Origin: Cyanobacterium sp. HL-69
GTDB lineage: Bacteria > Cyanobacteriota > Cyanobacteriia > Cyanobacteriales > Cyanobacteriaceae
Direction of reading: 5' to 3'
DNA length: 64,000 bases
Assembly (NCBI GenBank): GCA_002813895.1
Contig: CP024912.1
Location: forward strand, 1,798,001-1,862,000
Position numbers and translations under genes: made by a program
Notes under the pieces: generated by a model
What the model saw: the letters and a program-made list of their open reading frames with translations, nothing else
Database searches by the model: none
Told to the model about the DNA's origin: nothing
Part shown: positions 45,256 to 54,890 of the stretch, piece by piece
Position numbering within the stretch: position 1 is the stretch's first letter
How the letters are laid out: each line of letters begins with the position of its first letter

Positions 45256-47975
45256 ATGCAACCATTCACCTCTCTGCGTTTTAAAATCATTGTTCTTTTC
45301 GTTGCTCCCCTTGTTAGTAGCGTTAGCTTAGTTGGTTATGTCTCCTTCCAGAATAGTAGTAAAGCTGTGGAAGAAATTGCCCTACAAATACCCATAGAAA
45401 TAAACAGTAAAATATCACAACAACTAAATAACTATTTATCCCAACCCTTAAACATTAATCTACGAAATCTGGACAACCGTGACTTAGGAATCCTCAACTA
45501 TGAAGACTTTGATTTGATGGAAAGATACCTGTGGAAACAAATTAAATTAATAGTTCTCCTGACGTTGGCTTTATTGGTTATGCTTCATCCCAAGGAGAAT
45601 TAATCGGAGTTGAAAGACTAGAGAATAATGAAATTGACTTGAACTTAATGGATCAAACTTTTCCCACTAATTTACGCATTTACGGAATCGATAATCAAGG
45701 AAATAGACTAGCACAAAAAACCGTAATTCCTAACTTTATCAATGAAAATCGTCCTTGGTATCAACAAGCTATAACTACGGGTGAAATTATTTGGAGTGAT
45801 GTTTTCATATACAAACCGACTCAACGCTTAGCTATTTCCACAGTAGAACCTGTTTATGATCAAAATAATCAATTAGACGGAGTTTTATTCAGTGGTTTAC
45901 CATTATCTTTATTTAGCAATGTTTTGGATGATTTAACCATTGGAAAAACAGGAGAAATTTTTATTATTGATGCTTCTAGTAACTTAATTGCTAGTTCCCT
46001 AGAAAATTCTGTTGTGATCACTAATCCTGAAGCAGATCCACTAGAACAAGTTATCAAAAGAGTTAATATTGCTAACAGTACATCTTCTTTTGTCAAAGAA
46101 TTAGATAAAATAATTAGTAATGAATTAAGTACAATTCAAGAACCAAATTTTTTACAAGTTAATCTTGATAATCAACCTACTTTTGTGCAAGTCTTTCCTT
46201 TTGATAGTATTATAAATGAAAAATGGTTTGTAGTCATTATCTTACCAGAAAAAGATGTGATAGGGGAAGTGCAGAAAAATATTAAAATTACTATTTTTAT
46301 TTGGTTAATTACCTTGGTAATTTCCCTTGTAATTGGTTTGTGAATAACTAACTATATTATTAGACCAATTTTTGCACTCAATAAGGCTGTCAATCGCTTT
46401 AAAAATGGTGATTATAAAAAACCTATTCCCATTACAAGAAATGATGAGTTAGGAAATTTAGGTGATGCTTTTAACCAGATGGCTTACACCATTAAAATTT
46501 TATTGGATGGCTTAGAGGAAAAGGTAAAACTAAGGACAGAAGAATTAGTTAAAGCAAAGGAAAAAGCAGAGGTTGCTAACCATGCCAAAAGTGAGTTTTT
46601 AGCAAAATATGAGTCATGAATTACGCACTCCTTTAAATGCTATTTTGGGCTTTACTCAAATTATGTTGTGGTCTAGCAATATTCCCCCAGATCACCAAGA
46701 AAGTCTTGATATTATTAACCGTAGCGGAGAAAATTTATTGACTTTGATTAATGACATTTTAGATTTATCTAAAATAGAAGCGGGTAAAATAACTCTTAAT
46801 TTGGAAAAATTTGATTTATATAAATTATTAGATGATGTGAAGATATTTTTAAATATAAGTGTGAGAAGAAAGGTTTACAATTGATTTTTGAGAAATTAGA
46901 TAATTTACCTCATTTTATGGAAGCTGATGCACCAAAGTTAAGGCAAATTTTACTTAACTTAATTAGTAATGCCATTAAGTTTACTGGGCAAGGGGGCATA
47001 TCGGTACAAATTGCTAATATCCATAATGCAGAAGTAAATATGCAAGAAAACCAAGTAAAACTTTTATTTATTATTAGGGATACGGGAAAGGGTATTAGTC
47101 AGGATGAATTAAAAAATTTGTTTCAACCATTTACTCAAACTCAAACAGGAAAAGAGGTTAATAATGGTACGGGTTTAGGGTTATCTATTAGTAAAAGATT
47201 TGTACAATTAATGGCAGGGGAAATAAGTGTTTCTAGTGAGGAAAATGTAGGCAGTGTTTTTTCTTTTTCTATTAATGCCAATTTGGCTGCGGAGGATGAG
47301 GTTGAGATTCATAACCCTGGTTTACAGGTGGTGGGTATTGAGGAAAATCAGCCACAATATAGAATTTTGATTGTCGATGATAAGGATATTAATTGTCAGT
47401 TATTATTCAAATTATTAGAGCCTTTTAAGTTTGATTTAAAGATAGCAAATAATGGTCAAGAGGCGATCGCCCTTTGGCAAGAGTGGCAACCTGATTTAAT
47501 TTTTATGGATATGCGAATGCCCATATTAAATGGTTATGAGGCTACTAAAATAATTAAAAGCACTGTAATGGGTAATGCTACCGCAATTATTGCGGTGACG
47601 GCTAGTGTGTTGGAAGAAGAAAAAGAAATTATTTTGTCAGCAGGGTGTGATGATTTTGTGCGCAAACCCTTTCGCCAAGAAACCATTTTTGAAATGTTGA
47701 GCAAACATTTAGGGGTACGCTTTATTTATAATCAAGTGGAGTTAAATAAATCTTTTTCTAGTAATATCAAATAATTAAAACCATCGGATTTATTAATCAT
47801 GCCCCAAGAATGGTTAAATCAACTATATCAAGCTAGTATTGATTTAGATGAACAATTAATTTTAAATTTAATTAAACAAATACCTAATATAGAAACAGAT
47901 TTAATTGAGGGATTAACAAAAATAGTTAATTCTTTCGCATTAGATAGAATTACCAACTTGATCGAAGAATTATAA
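45256..47975 (+). pseudogene. Hybrid histidine kinase with five disabling lesions
   Basis: Once about 900 residues: membrane anchor, Cache-type sensor (RLAISTVEPVYDQNNQLDGV), second TM, HAMP (RPIFALNKAVNRFKNGDY), HisKA (MSHELRTPLNAILGFTQI), ATPase (NAIKFTGQGG; NGTGLGLSISKRF), receiver (LIVDDKDINCQLL; LIFMDMRMPILNGYE; RKPF) and a helical tail (MPQEWLNQLYQASIDLDEQL). Lesions in order: frameshift near 45570, in-frame TGA at 46341, extra base near 46605 just before the H box, frameshift near 46850, and TAA at 47772. Each piece otherwise aligns well, so decay is recent. Short products could still be made, but not a full kinase. Confidence 0.9.
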
Positions 47976-48110
47976 CTAAAGATAAAGGCTTTTTCTAGCC
48001 AAAATATCAGTTATTTAGTAATTATTTTGTTTTTTTCTGCAACTAAAAATTAATCTTTAATAGCTATCAAAATATAAACCTTGTTTGGTATATATTATAC
48101 CTTATTCACA

Positions 48111-49456
48111 ATGTCAGAAAATTCTCAATATAATCTTTTAATTGTTGATGACATAGCAGAAAATATAAAAATTTTAGCTAATATCTTAAGTTCCTCTAAT
48201 TATAATGTAAAAAAGCCCTGAGTGGTAAAGTTGCTTTACGCTCAATTCAGTCTAATCCTCCTGATCTAATTTTATTAGATATAACAATGCCAGAAATGGA
48301 TGGTTATCAGGTATGTGAAGCCATAAAAAAAGATCCTTTTACTCAGCATATTCCGATTATTTTTATTAGTGCGTTAAATGAAGTATTTGACAAAGTAAAA
48401 GGCTTTCAAGTAGGTGGTACTGATTACATTACAAAGCCTTTTCAAATTGAAGAAGTGGTCGCCAGAATTGAAAATCAGTTGACTATTCAAAAACAAAAAA
48501 AATTATTAGAAAAAGAAATCACTAAAAGACAAGAAGCAGAAGAAATTTTATATCAATCAAGGGCATTACTGGCAAGTATTCTGAATACTTCTTCCGATGG
48601 CATTGCCGCCTTACAGGCAGTAAGAAAGTCTCTAAACACTGATATTGATGATTTTCGTTGTGTCGTGGTTAACCCAGTTTTTGCAAAAATGATTAACGCC
48701 CATAAAATAAACTTAGTGGGTAAATTAGTAGGTAAAAAATTGATCAATAAGATTGATCCTAATCTTTTTAATAGGTTAAAAGAGTTGGCACAAAATGGTA
48801 GTTTTTTATCGGAAGATATTTATTTAAAAACAGGAGAACATCGCCAATGGTATCATTTTATTGCTAATAAATTGGGAGATGGTTTTTCTTTGATTATCAG
48901 GGATATTACTCCACGAAAAAAAATGGAAATACAGCTAAAATCCCTTGCCAATAATGATAGTTTGACTGGAGTAGCTAATCGTCGTTTATTTGATAAGACC
49001 ATAAAAAATGAGTGGCAAAGACATCTGAGACAGGAAAATCATTTATCCATTATTATGGCGGATGTAGATTTTTTTAAGGCTTATAATGATGGTTATGGGC
49101 ATCTACAGGGAGATGAGTGTTTGAAGAAAATTGCCCATTGTCTTGGTGCTGTGGTGAAACGCCCGGGGGAATTAGTTGCTCGATTTGGAGGGGAGGAGTT
49201 TATTATCATTTTACCCTATACTTGCACCCAAGATGCGATCGCAATGGGGGAATTAATCCAAGAAAATATCAAAAGTTTAGAATTAAAACACGAATATTCT
49301 GATGTAAGTAATCAAATAACATTAAGTATGGGTATTACAACCACAATTCCCACTCAAAATCATTCATCTTCAGATTTAATTGCACTAGCTGATAAGGCTC
49401 TTTATTTAGCCAAAGAAAATGGTAGAAACTGTATTATTGCCAAGGAATTGAATTAA
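48111..49456 (+). pseudogene. Response regulator-PAS-GGDEF gene with one frameshift
   Basis: From ATG 48111: a receiver start (LIVDDIAENIKILANIL), then a missing A in the run at 48209-48214 shifts the frame into a TGA at 48219. The other frame continues smoothly: LILLDITMPEMDGYQVCEAI, KPFQIEEVVARIE, a PAS-like region, and a diguanylate cyclase domain with GVANRRLFDK and the active-site GG(D/E)EF as FGGEEFII. It would make cyclic di-GMP if restored. With only one lesion it may be a sequencing error, a recent mutation, or a gene rescued by slippage. A start inside the ORF at 48287 would lack half the receiver. Confidence 0.85.
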
Positions 49457-49566
49457 TATTTTTTCGAGGATTATAATTAGTAAAATAATTTTGGTTAAAT
49501 AGTGAGAAATTTGATTAAAATATAAGCAATTTATTTTTATTGATTATTATCAAAAATTATCCCACC

Positions 49567-50361
49567 ATGACCTATTCATCATCTCATACTTCTCCGTGGC
49601 AATGGAAATCTACTTCCCAAGGAGAATTTTTGACCTGTGAATTGTTAAAAGATTGGTGTCATGGTTTTTTTTCGGTGGATTTTGCAGGGCAACCACCCAA
49701 GGTTTTGAGCCAATATCTGGATGATTCAGCAAAGGCTTTTCGTCTCAAGCAAATTCACACTAATATTATTTTTTCAACCTCGGCGGTAGAAGTGAGGAAG
49801 GATGAGGAGGGTAATGTTATATATTCTCAAGGAGATGGCATTATTACCGAAAAACTCCATGAGTCGGTATGGGTGGCTAGTGCTGATTGTACCCCAGTTT
49901 TGATGGCCGATCGCACTTTAGGAAAAGTATGTGCCATTCATTCTGGGTGGCGTGGCACTGCTTCAGAAATCGTCCCTGATGCGATCGCACTTTTCGACCA
50001 TTTAGGCTCAAAAAAAGAAGACTTACTCTTTGCCCTAGGGCCTGCTATTCATGGAGAAGTGTATCAAGTGGATATTCCCGTGGCATTACAGGTATTATCA
50101 ACCATTTTTGAAGGCACAGACCAAGAAATTTTGACCCAAGGTTATGATTCCCTCAACAAAGTTATTTTAGAGGACAATGAAGAAGGTAAGGTAAGGTTAA
50201 ACGTAACCCAAGTAATAAATACTCAAATACAACAAAAGGGTATCGAAAAAGAACAAATTGCGATCGCACCTTATTGCACTTATCAAACCCCTGAGCGGTT
50301 TTTTTCCTACCGTCGCACCCATGAAAAAAATGTCCAATGGTCTGGAATTGTGGCTAAATAG
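49567..50361 (+). CDS. pgeF: Laccase-domain purine nucleosidase / peptidoglycan editing factor
   Basis: A 264-residue YfiH/LACC1 family protein. Family motifs are RLKQIHTNIIF, GDGIITEKLHESVWVASADC, the metal-site HSGWRGTASEIV, and the C-terminal IAPYCTYQTPERFFSYRR. The His-Cys-His metal ligands are present in KQIH, ADC and IHSGW. The bacterial enzyme removes mis-incorporated residues from peptidoglycan precursors and related proteins act on purine nucleosides. The ATG at 49567 fits homologues better than 49540. Monocistronic. Confidence 0.9.
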   Translation: MTYSSSHTSPWQWKSTSQGEFLTCELLKDWCHGFFSVDFAGQPPKVLSQYLDDSAKAFRLKQIHTNIIFSTSAVEVRKDEEGNVIYSQGDGIITEKLHESVWVASADCTPVLMADRTLGKVCAIHSGWRGTASEIVPDAIALFDHLGSKKEDLLFALGPAIHGEVYQVDIPVALQVLSTIFEGTDQEILTQGYDSLNKVILEDNEEGKVRLNVTQVINTQIQQKGIEKEQIAIAPYCTYQTPERFFSYRRTHEKNVQWSGIVAK

Positions 50362-50385
50362 GGAATGGAGAATAGTAAAATATTT

Positions 50386-50407
50386 AAAACCTAGCACCTA
50401 AAACCTA
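50386..50407. repeat. TAGGTTTTAGGTGCTAGGTT short repeats
   Basis: AAAACCTAGCACCTAAAACC reads on the other strand as a TAGGT(G/T)-type repeat like 33218-33248. It overlaps the nusB stop codon. Confidence 0.5.
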
Positions 50408-51031
50408 CTTGGTAAGTTGATCACTAATTTTTCTTAAAACGCCATTAATAAAACGGAAACCATCATCATCAGAATAGGTTTTTGCCATTTCCACCGCCTC
50501 GTTAATAGCCACCTTTGGCTCAATTTGTAAAAAAGCCATTTCTGCCACCGCAATGCGCAAAATATTACCATCAATCAGAGACAAACGATTAAGTTTCCAA
50601 TCAATCATCACATCGTCCAACATTTGGTTAATTTCTCCCTGACGACGATTGACAGTGGTAATTAACTCGATGGCATATTCCCTCACCTGTGCCTGTTGAG
50701 AAAGTTGGACAAATTCAGGTAACTCTAAAACAGTACCAAGACGGTTAATAGCTTTTTGGGTAAAGGCGATCGCATCTTTCAACATTTCCTTGGCACTACC
50801 CACATTAGTCGTGCGAGTTTCACTCTTAAAAATCTGTTCATTACTGCGATTCAACTCATCAGAAGCAGTTTCCAAAGCATTTTCTACCTCTGTGGTCAAA
50901 CTACGGATTGCCCCTAACAATAAATCGTTAATTTCTAACTGCTCTATCTTTTCCGCATTGCCACGGAATTGAGCTAAACTAAGCAGTGCCAAAACTCTGG
51001 CGGTTCTTCTGGGTTGTTGTCTAATGGGCAT
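50405..51031 (-). CDS. nusB: Transcription antitermination factor NusB
   Basis: A 208-residue NusB, longer than the E. coli protein because of a middle insertion that is typical in cyanobacteria. The N-terminal helix is [15 protein letters not shown]. The C-terminal part carries the conserved [39 protein letters not shown] and FINGVLRKI. With NusE (S10) it binds boxA in rRNA leaders and supports antitermination. Confidence 0.94.
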   Translation of the reverse strand: MPIRQQPRRTARVLALLSLAQFRGNAEKIEQLEINDLLLGAIRSLTTEVENALETASDELNRSNEQIFKSETRTTNVGSAKEMLKDAIAFTQKAINRLGTVLELPEFVQLSQQAQVREYAIELITTVNRRQGEINQMLDDVMIDWKLNRLSLIDGNILRIAVAEMAFLQIEPKVAINEAVEMAKTYSDDDGFRFINGVLRKISDQLTK

Positions 51032-51111
51032 TTTTTACTGGGGTAAAATCTTGTGATAGTGACCGAAGGCTATAAGATTATACCCCAAGACAGAGAATAA
51101 ATGAATAATAA

Positions 51112-51405
51112 TTACAAGTTTAAAGAAGGTTGGCCTGAAACCGTAACCCTTTGAGAAGGCTCATTAAATTCCCCTAACTCTTCAAAAATAGTTAATTCTG
51201 TGGGTTTAAATCTTTTCATGGAAATTTTAATTTCCTTTGCCCCTTCCTCCAGTAAATCATCAATATAACCCTGTTGGTTTTCCCTAGCTTCTTTTTTAGT
51301 CAAAAACGGCCCAAAATAATAGGTACATCTAGGATTTTCCGTAGTTAGTTTCATCCAACAAGCCAATCCCAAAAAGTTGAGAATTCTGATCAAAAGTTCC
51401 TTCAT
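51112..51405 (-). CDS. DUF1816 domain protein
   Basis: A 97-residue cyanobacterial protein with the DUF1816 pattern: a hydrophobic start (MKELLIRILNFLGLACWMKL), TENPRCTYYFGPFLTKKEA and IDDLLEEGAKEIKISMKRF. Relatives include short proteins near phycobilisome genes and the N-terminal part of CpcD-like proteins, which suits its place a few genes before cpcBA, though no role is proven. ATG 51405 is chosen for GAGGTG seven bases upstream. Confidence 0.8.
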   Translation of the reverse strand: MKELLIRILNFLGLACWMKLTTENPRCTYYFGPFLTKKEARENQQGYIDDLLEEGAKEIKISMKRFKPTELTIFEELGEFNEPSQRVTVSGQPSLNL

Positions 51406-51555
51406 AAATGACACCTCGATAGTAGTGTTTGTTTAAGTTTAATCTTATTTATATGTTGCTAACCAAAAGTTTTTGAAGCGCATGAGAAATAATCTTTCCC
51501 TCTTACTTAACTTTAGTCCTTGATTTTGGGATTGACAAGGGGGGCATTTACCCAG

Positions 51556-52449
51556 TTATTTGGCCTCACGGACTAATTTTTGACGGCATACTTCATAAAG
51601 GCATATAGCCGTCGCCACAGAAGCATTCAAACTAGGGGTTTTCCCTGTCATGGGAATAGATACTAAAAAGTCGCAAGATTTAGCCACAGATTGGCTTAAT
51701 CCCTTATCCTCCGAGCCTATAACTAAACCTACCGCCCCTTGTAATTTTGTGCTGTGTAAATAGTTACCACTTTCGGCTACGGTGCCATAAATCCAAAACC
51801 CTGCTTCTTGTAGTTGGGAAATGGCTTGGTTGAGGTTGATTACTCTGGTGACGGGAAAATGTTCTAATGCTCCCGCTGCTACTTTCATTACGGTGGAGTT
51901 TACCCCTGCGGCTCTGCGTTGGGGAATAATTAATCCTTGCATTCCTAGGGCTTCCCCTGTACGAATTATGGCTCCAAGGTTATGGGGATCACTGATCCCA
52001 TCAGCTATAATGATTAAAGGGTTTTGGGTTTGTGCTTTTGCTTGGGAAATTAATTGCTCTAATTCTACATATTCGTAAGGGGCAACAGTTACGGCAATAC
52101 CCTGATGGTTAGCAAAGTTGGTAACTTGACTAATTCTTTTGGAGTCAACTATATCGATGACAGCGCCGTTGCTTTTTGCTTCTTGAATAAGGTCGGCAAA
52201 TCTTTTGTCATAGGCCATTTTACCTGTTACATAGATACGGTTTAAGGTGCGATCGCCCTTTAGAACTTCTAATACAGGATAACACCCATAAATCAAATCC
52301 TGATGACTTTCTTCTGTTTCTGAAACCAGATCATCACTTTTTTGGGGCTTTAAACGAGGGGCATCATCTCTTTTACGAGGAATTTTTTGATCCCCATAGG
52401 AATTTTTTGGAGAAAATGATTCTTGCTTCTTTCTAGGACGAGGTTTCAT
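51556..52449 (-). CDS. rlmB: 23S rRNA 2'-O-methyltransferase, TrmH/RlmB type
   Basis: A 297-residue SPOUT methyltransferase. The first 50 residues are a basic, disordered extension (KPRPRKKQESFSPKN). Next is the L30e-like RNA-binding domain (IYGCYPVLEVLKGDRTLNRI). The trefoil-knot domain has all three motifs: DGISDPHNLGAIIRTGEALG, VGLVIGSEDKGLSQSV and VSIPMTGKTPSLNASVA. It methylates a guanosine ribose in 23S rRNA; the exact target is inferred from E. coli RlmB. Confidence 0.93.
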   Translation of the reverse strand: MKPRPRKKQESFSPKNSYGDQKIPRKRDDAPRLKPQKSDDLVSETEESHQDLIYGCYPVLEVLKGDRTLNRIYVTGKMAYDKRFADLIQEAKSNGAVIDIVDSKRISQVTNFANHQGIAVTVAPYEYVELEQLISQAKAQTQNPLIIIADGISDPHNLGAIIRTGEALGMQGLIIPQRRAAGVNSTVMKVAAGALEHFPVTRVINLNQAISQLQEAGFWIYGTVAESGNYLHSTKLQGAVGLVIGSEDKGLSQSVAKSCDFLVSIPMTGKTPSLNASVATAICLYEVCRQKLVREAK

Positions 52450-52914
52450 AAGAGTTCAATTAATAAATAGTTAATAAAATAAAGATAAATTCTAGTTCTA
52501 GATTTATCAACGAGAAAATGTTGATTCATTGTCATTATCCATCATCCATTCTTAATTATCAATTAAAGGACTTCTTAATAGTTGTACATTCCTAGGTTTA
52601 TTAATATTTATCCATTCTAGTATTAACAAATGTAAAGAAGTTAGAGGAAAAAATTAACATGATGTAACGTTAAAAAGACCAAGAAAGATGTATAACAGTA
52701 TTCGGGAAGTAAAAAAAGACCCATTGACAAAAAACAAATGTAAAAAAATTAAGTTTCTTTACAAATGCTTAACAAAAACTTGGTTTTAAGCTCATAATGT
52801 AGGAAACTAATTTGCAAGGGTTTACTCCCAAGGTTTAACGAAAAAAAAAAGTTAAATCAAATTTAATAAAACAAACACTAACAAAACTAATTCAATTTAG
52901 GAGATTAACTTAAA
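52450..52914. promoter_or_regulatory. Long cpcBA upstream/leader region
   Basis: A 465-bp noncoding stretch before cpcB, as expected for the strong light-regulated cpc promoter and its long 5' leader. The left part has heptamer-like repeats (52533-52564). A/T-rich sequence with TTGACA at about 52725 is a candidate -35 hexamer. TAGGAGATTAACT before the ATG at 52915 is a good RBS. The exact transcription start cannot be read. Confidence 0.55.
52533..52564. repeat. Heptamer-like repeats upstream of cpcB
   Basis: CATTATCCATCATCCATTCT then TAATTATCAATT, the reverse orientation of the GGATAATGG and AATTGAT repeats at 45093 and 43418. It marks the boundary between rlmB and the cpc leader. Confidence 0.5.
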
Positions 52915-53433
52915 ATGTACGACGCATTCACAAGGGTTGTTTCTCAAGCTGACGCTCGTGGAGAGTTCCTATCTACCTCTCAAATCGATGCTCTAAGCCA
53001 AATGGTTGCCGAAAGCAACAAGCGTATGGATACCGTTAACCGTATCACCAGTAACGCTTCTGCTATCGTTACCAACGCAGCTCGTTCCTTATTTGCTGAA
53101 CAGCCTCAACTAATCGCTCCTGGTGGAAACGCTTACACCAGCCGTCGTATGGCAGCTTGTCTTCGTGACATGGAAATCATTTTACGTTACGTTACCTACG
53201 CTATCTTCTCTGGTGACGCTTCCGTATTAGAAGATCGTTGTTTAAATGGACTTCGTGAAACCTACTTAGCATTAGGTACTCCTGGATCTTCCGTTGCTGT
53301 TGGCGTACAAAAAATGAAAGACGCTGCTTTAGCAATTGCTAACGACACCAACAACATCACCCTTGGTGATTGTAGCCAATTAATGGCTGAAGTTGCTACC
53401 TATTTTGACCGTGCTGCTGCTGCAGTAGCGTAA
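52915..53433 (+). CDS. cpcB: C-phycocyanin beta subunit
   Basis: A 172-residue phycocyanin beta chain of phycobilisome rods. Both phycocyanobilin cysteines are present: Cys82 in [16 protein letters not shown] and Cys153 in [12 protein letters not shown]. The Asn72 that is normally methylated lies in [10 protein letters not shown]. Codons are biased toward C-ending and highly used triplets, as expected for a top-expressed gene. It is followed 71 bp later by cpcA. Confidence 0.99.
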   Translation: MYDAFTRVVSQADARGEFLSTSQIDALSQMVAESNKRMDTVNRITSNASAIVTNAARSLFAEQPQLIAPGGNAYTSRRMAACLRDMEIILRYVTYAIFSGDASVLEDRCLNGLRETYLALGTPGSSVAVGVQKMKDAALAIANDTNNITLGDCSQLMAEVATYFDRAAAAVA

Positions 53434-53504
53434 TTAAATAGCTACCAAAAAGTTAAAAAATCATTTCGTTAACACATACAAAAATTTAAGGAGAATATTA
53501 GACA

Positions 53505-53993
53505 ATGAAAACCCCTTTAACTGAAGCAGTATCCGCAGCAGATTCTCAAGGTCGTTTCCTCAGCAGCACCGAAATCCAAACCGCTTTCGGTCGTTTCCGT
53601 CAAGCTAGTGCCAGTTTATCTGCGGCTAAATCGTTGACCGAAAACGCTCAACGTTTAGTTGATGGCGCTGCTAACGCTGTTTACAGCAAATTCCCTTACA
53701 CCACTTCTACCCCCGGTGCTAACTACGCTTCTACCTCTGAAGGTAAAGCAAAATGTTCTCGTGACATCGGTTACTACCTACGTATGGTTACCTACTGTTT
53801 AGTAGCTGGTGGAACTGGTCCTATGGATGAGTATTTAATCGCTGGTATTGATGAAATCAACCGTAGCTTCGAGTTATCTCCTAGCTGGTACATCGAGGCT
53901 TTAAAATATATCAAAGCTAACCACGGTTTAAGTGGAGATCCCGCTGTAGAAGCTAACTCCTACCTCGACTATGCTATCAATGCTCTTAGCTAA
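53505..53993 (+). CDS. cpcA: C-phycocyanin alpha subunit
   Basis: A 162-residue phycocyanin alpha chain. The bilin site is Cys84 in [19 protein letters not shown]. The N-terminal [20 protein letters not shown] and the C-terminal [11 protein letters not shown] are standard. RBS AAGGAG lies ahead of the ATG. It pairs with CpcB to form the alpha-beta monomer. Unlike most cpc operons, no linker gene (cpcC, cpcD) or lyase gene (cpcE, cpcF) follows; the next gene is on the other strand. Confidence 0.99.
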   Translation: MKTPLTEAVSAADSQGRFLSSTEIQTAFGRFRQASASLSAAKSLTENAQRLVDGAANAVYSKFPYTTSTPGANYASTSEGKAKCSRDIGYYLRMVTYCLVAGGTGPMDEYLIAGIDEINRSFELSPSWYIEALKYIKANHGLSGDPAVEANSYLDYAINALS

Positions 53994-54076
53994 TTTCTAG
54001 CTTTGAAATGATAACGAGTTTCTCTTGATGAGAACCAAAAAATCCTTGTTAAATCAAGGTTGAAAGAATAAACATT

Positions 54077-54150
54077 CATCGCCTGAGATGGTTTGCGAAT
54101 ACAGATTTAACTCTTGTGTTTGTTGACTTTTTCAGGCGATGTTGGTTTTT
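54077..54150 (+). terminator. Long-loop hairpin after cpcA
   Basis: CATCGCCTGA (54077-54086) pairs perfectly with TCAGGCGATG (54132-54141), followed by TTGGTTTTT. The loop is about 45 nt. It can terminate cpcBA and may stabilise the mRNA end. Confidence 0.6.
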
Positions 54151-54189
54151 AGTTAATAAATAATCGATAATCAAATTTTAATATTACCA

Positions 54190-54215
54190 TTGCCTATTCC
54201 CCGTTCCCTATTCCC
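54190..54215. repeat. TTCCCTA-type short repeat
   Basis: TGCCTATTCCCCGTTCCCTA then TTCCC shows three degenerate heptamers (CTATTCC / CGTTCC / CTATTCC). It overlaps the 3' end of the PatD-like gene, so these bases code for its last residues. Confidence 0.5.
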
Positions 54216-54571
54216 TGATGAATTAAATGTTCGCTAAGGGCGATCGCACCTTGCAACTTTTCATTAATACTATTAGCTTTAAGGTGTTTAGTTTGGGGTT
54301 GTTTGGCCGATGCAAAAAATAACAACTCCGTATTTAGAAGACGAATAAAACGATAACTTTCCGTTTGCCAAGACTGCCATTGAGAAAATGTATCCGTAGG
54401 AAAATCATCCTCAGAAAGTTTCATAATTTGTGAGTGTAAAAACTCATTAATTTTTTGCCATATAGGAGTTTGATAATAATTGTTTATTTCTTGTAAAAGC
54501 CATTGACTTTGAAAATCTTTAAGTAAAAATACCCAATTCTTTATCATAGAAAAATGTGATTTAGATAACAT
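54194..54571 (-). CDS. PatD-like small helical protein
   Basis: A 125-residue helical protein. The region FSQWQSWQTESYRFIRLLNT followed by ELLFFASAKQPQT matches the pattern I know from PatD, a heterocyst-frequency protein that in Anabaena interacts with FtsZ. Close sequence style is also found in unicellular cyanobacteria, where it cannot control heterocysts; a cell-division role is possible. The last residues (HQGIGNGE) fall in a short repeat, so the original C-terminus may have been replaced. Confidence 0.5.
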   Translation of the reverse strand: MLSKSHFSMIKNWVFLLKDFQSQWLLQEINNYYQTPIWQKINEFLHSQIMKLSEDDFPTDTFSQWQSWQTESYRFIRLLNTELLFFASAKQPQTKHLKANSINEKLQGAIALSEHLIHQGIGNGE

Positions 54572-54890
54572 TGTTTTTATATTGCGTTACAATCATATAA
54601 TTAAGCGTTTTTGATTATACTTAGATTAAAGTCTCTTTTCGGCAACCGAGAAAGTCAAAAACATAAACAATCTCAAGGTTTTCCGTAGAGTAAAACATTA
54701 CCATCAACATTACTTAATTTAAGTAAATCTCCATTGTTTTTCTAAAACCAAAAAACATACTATCTATCTTCCCTTATTTCAAACATCATTAAAACACACT
54801 CCCTCATCAAGAGGCTATAGAGTTAAATTTAATGAAAAAAATTAGGGAAAAATTGGAATATTTTAACCACTACCCCAAAAATATAACCCT
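54572..54890. other. Divergent intergenic region before spoT
   Basis: A 319-bp AT-rich gap containing the divergent promoters of the PatD-like gene and spoT. I see no RNA gene or clear regulatory motif. Confidence 0.4.
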
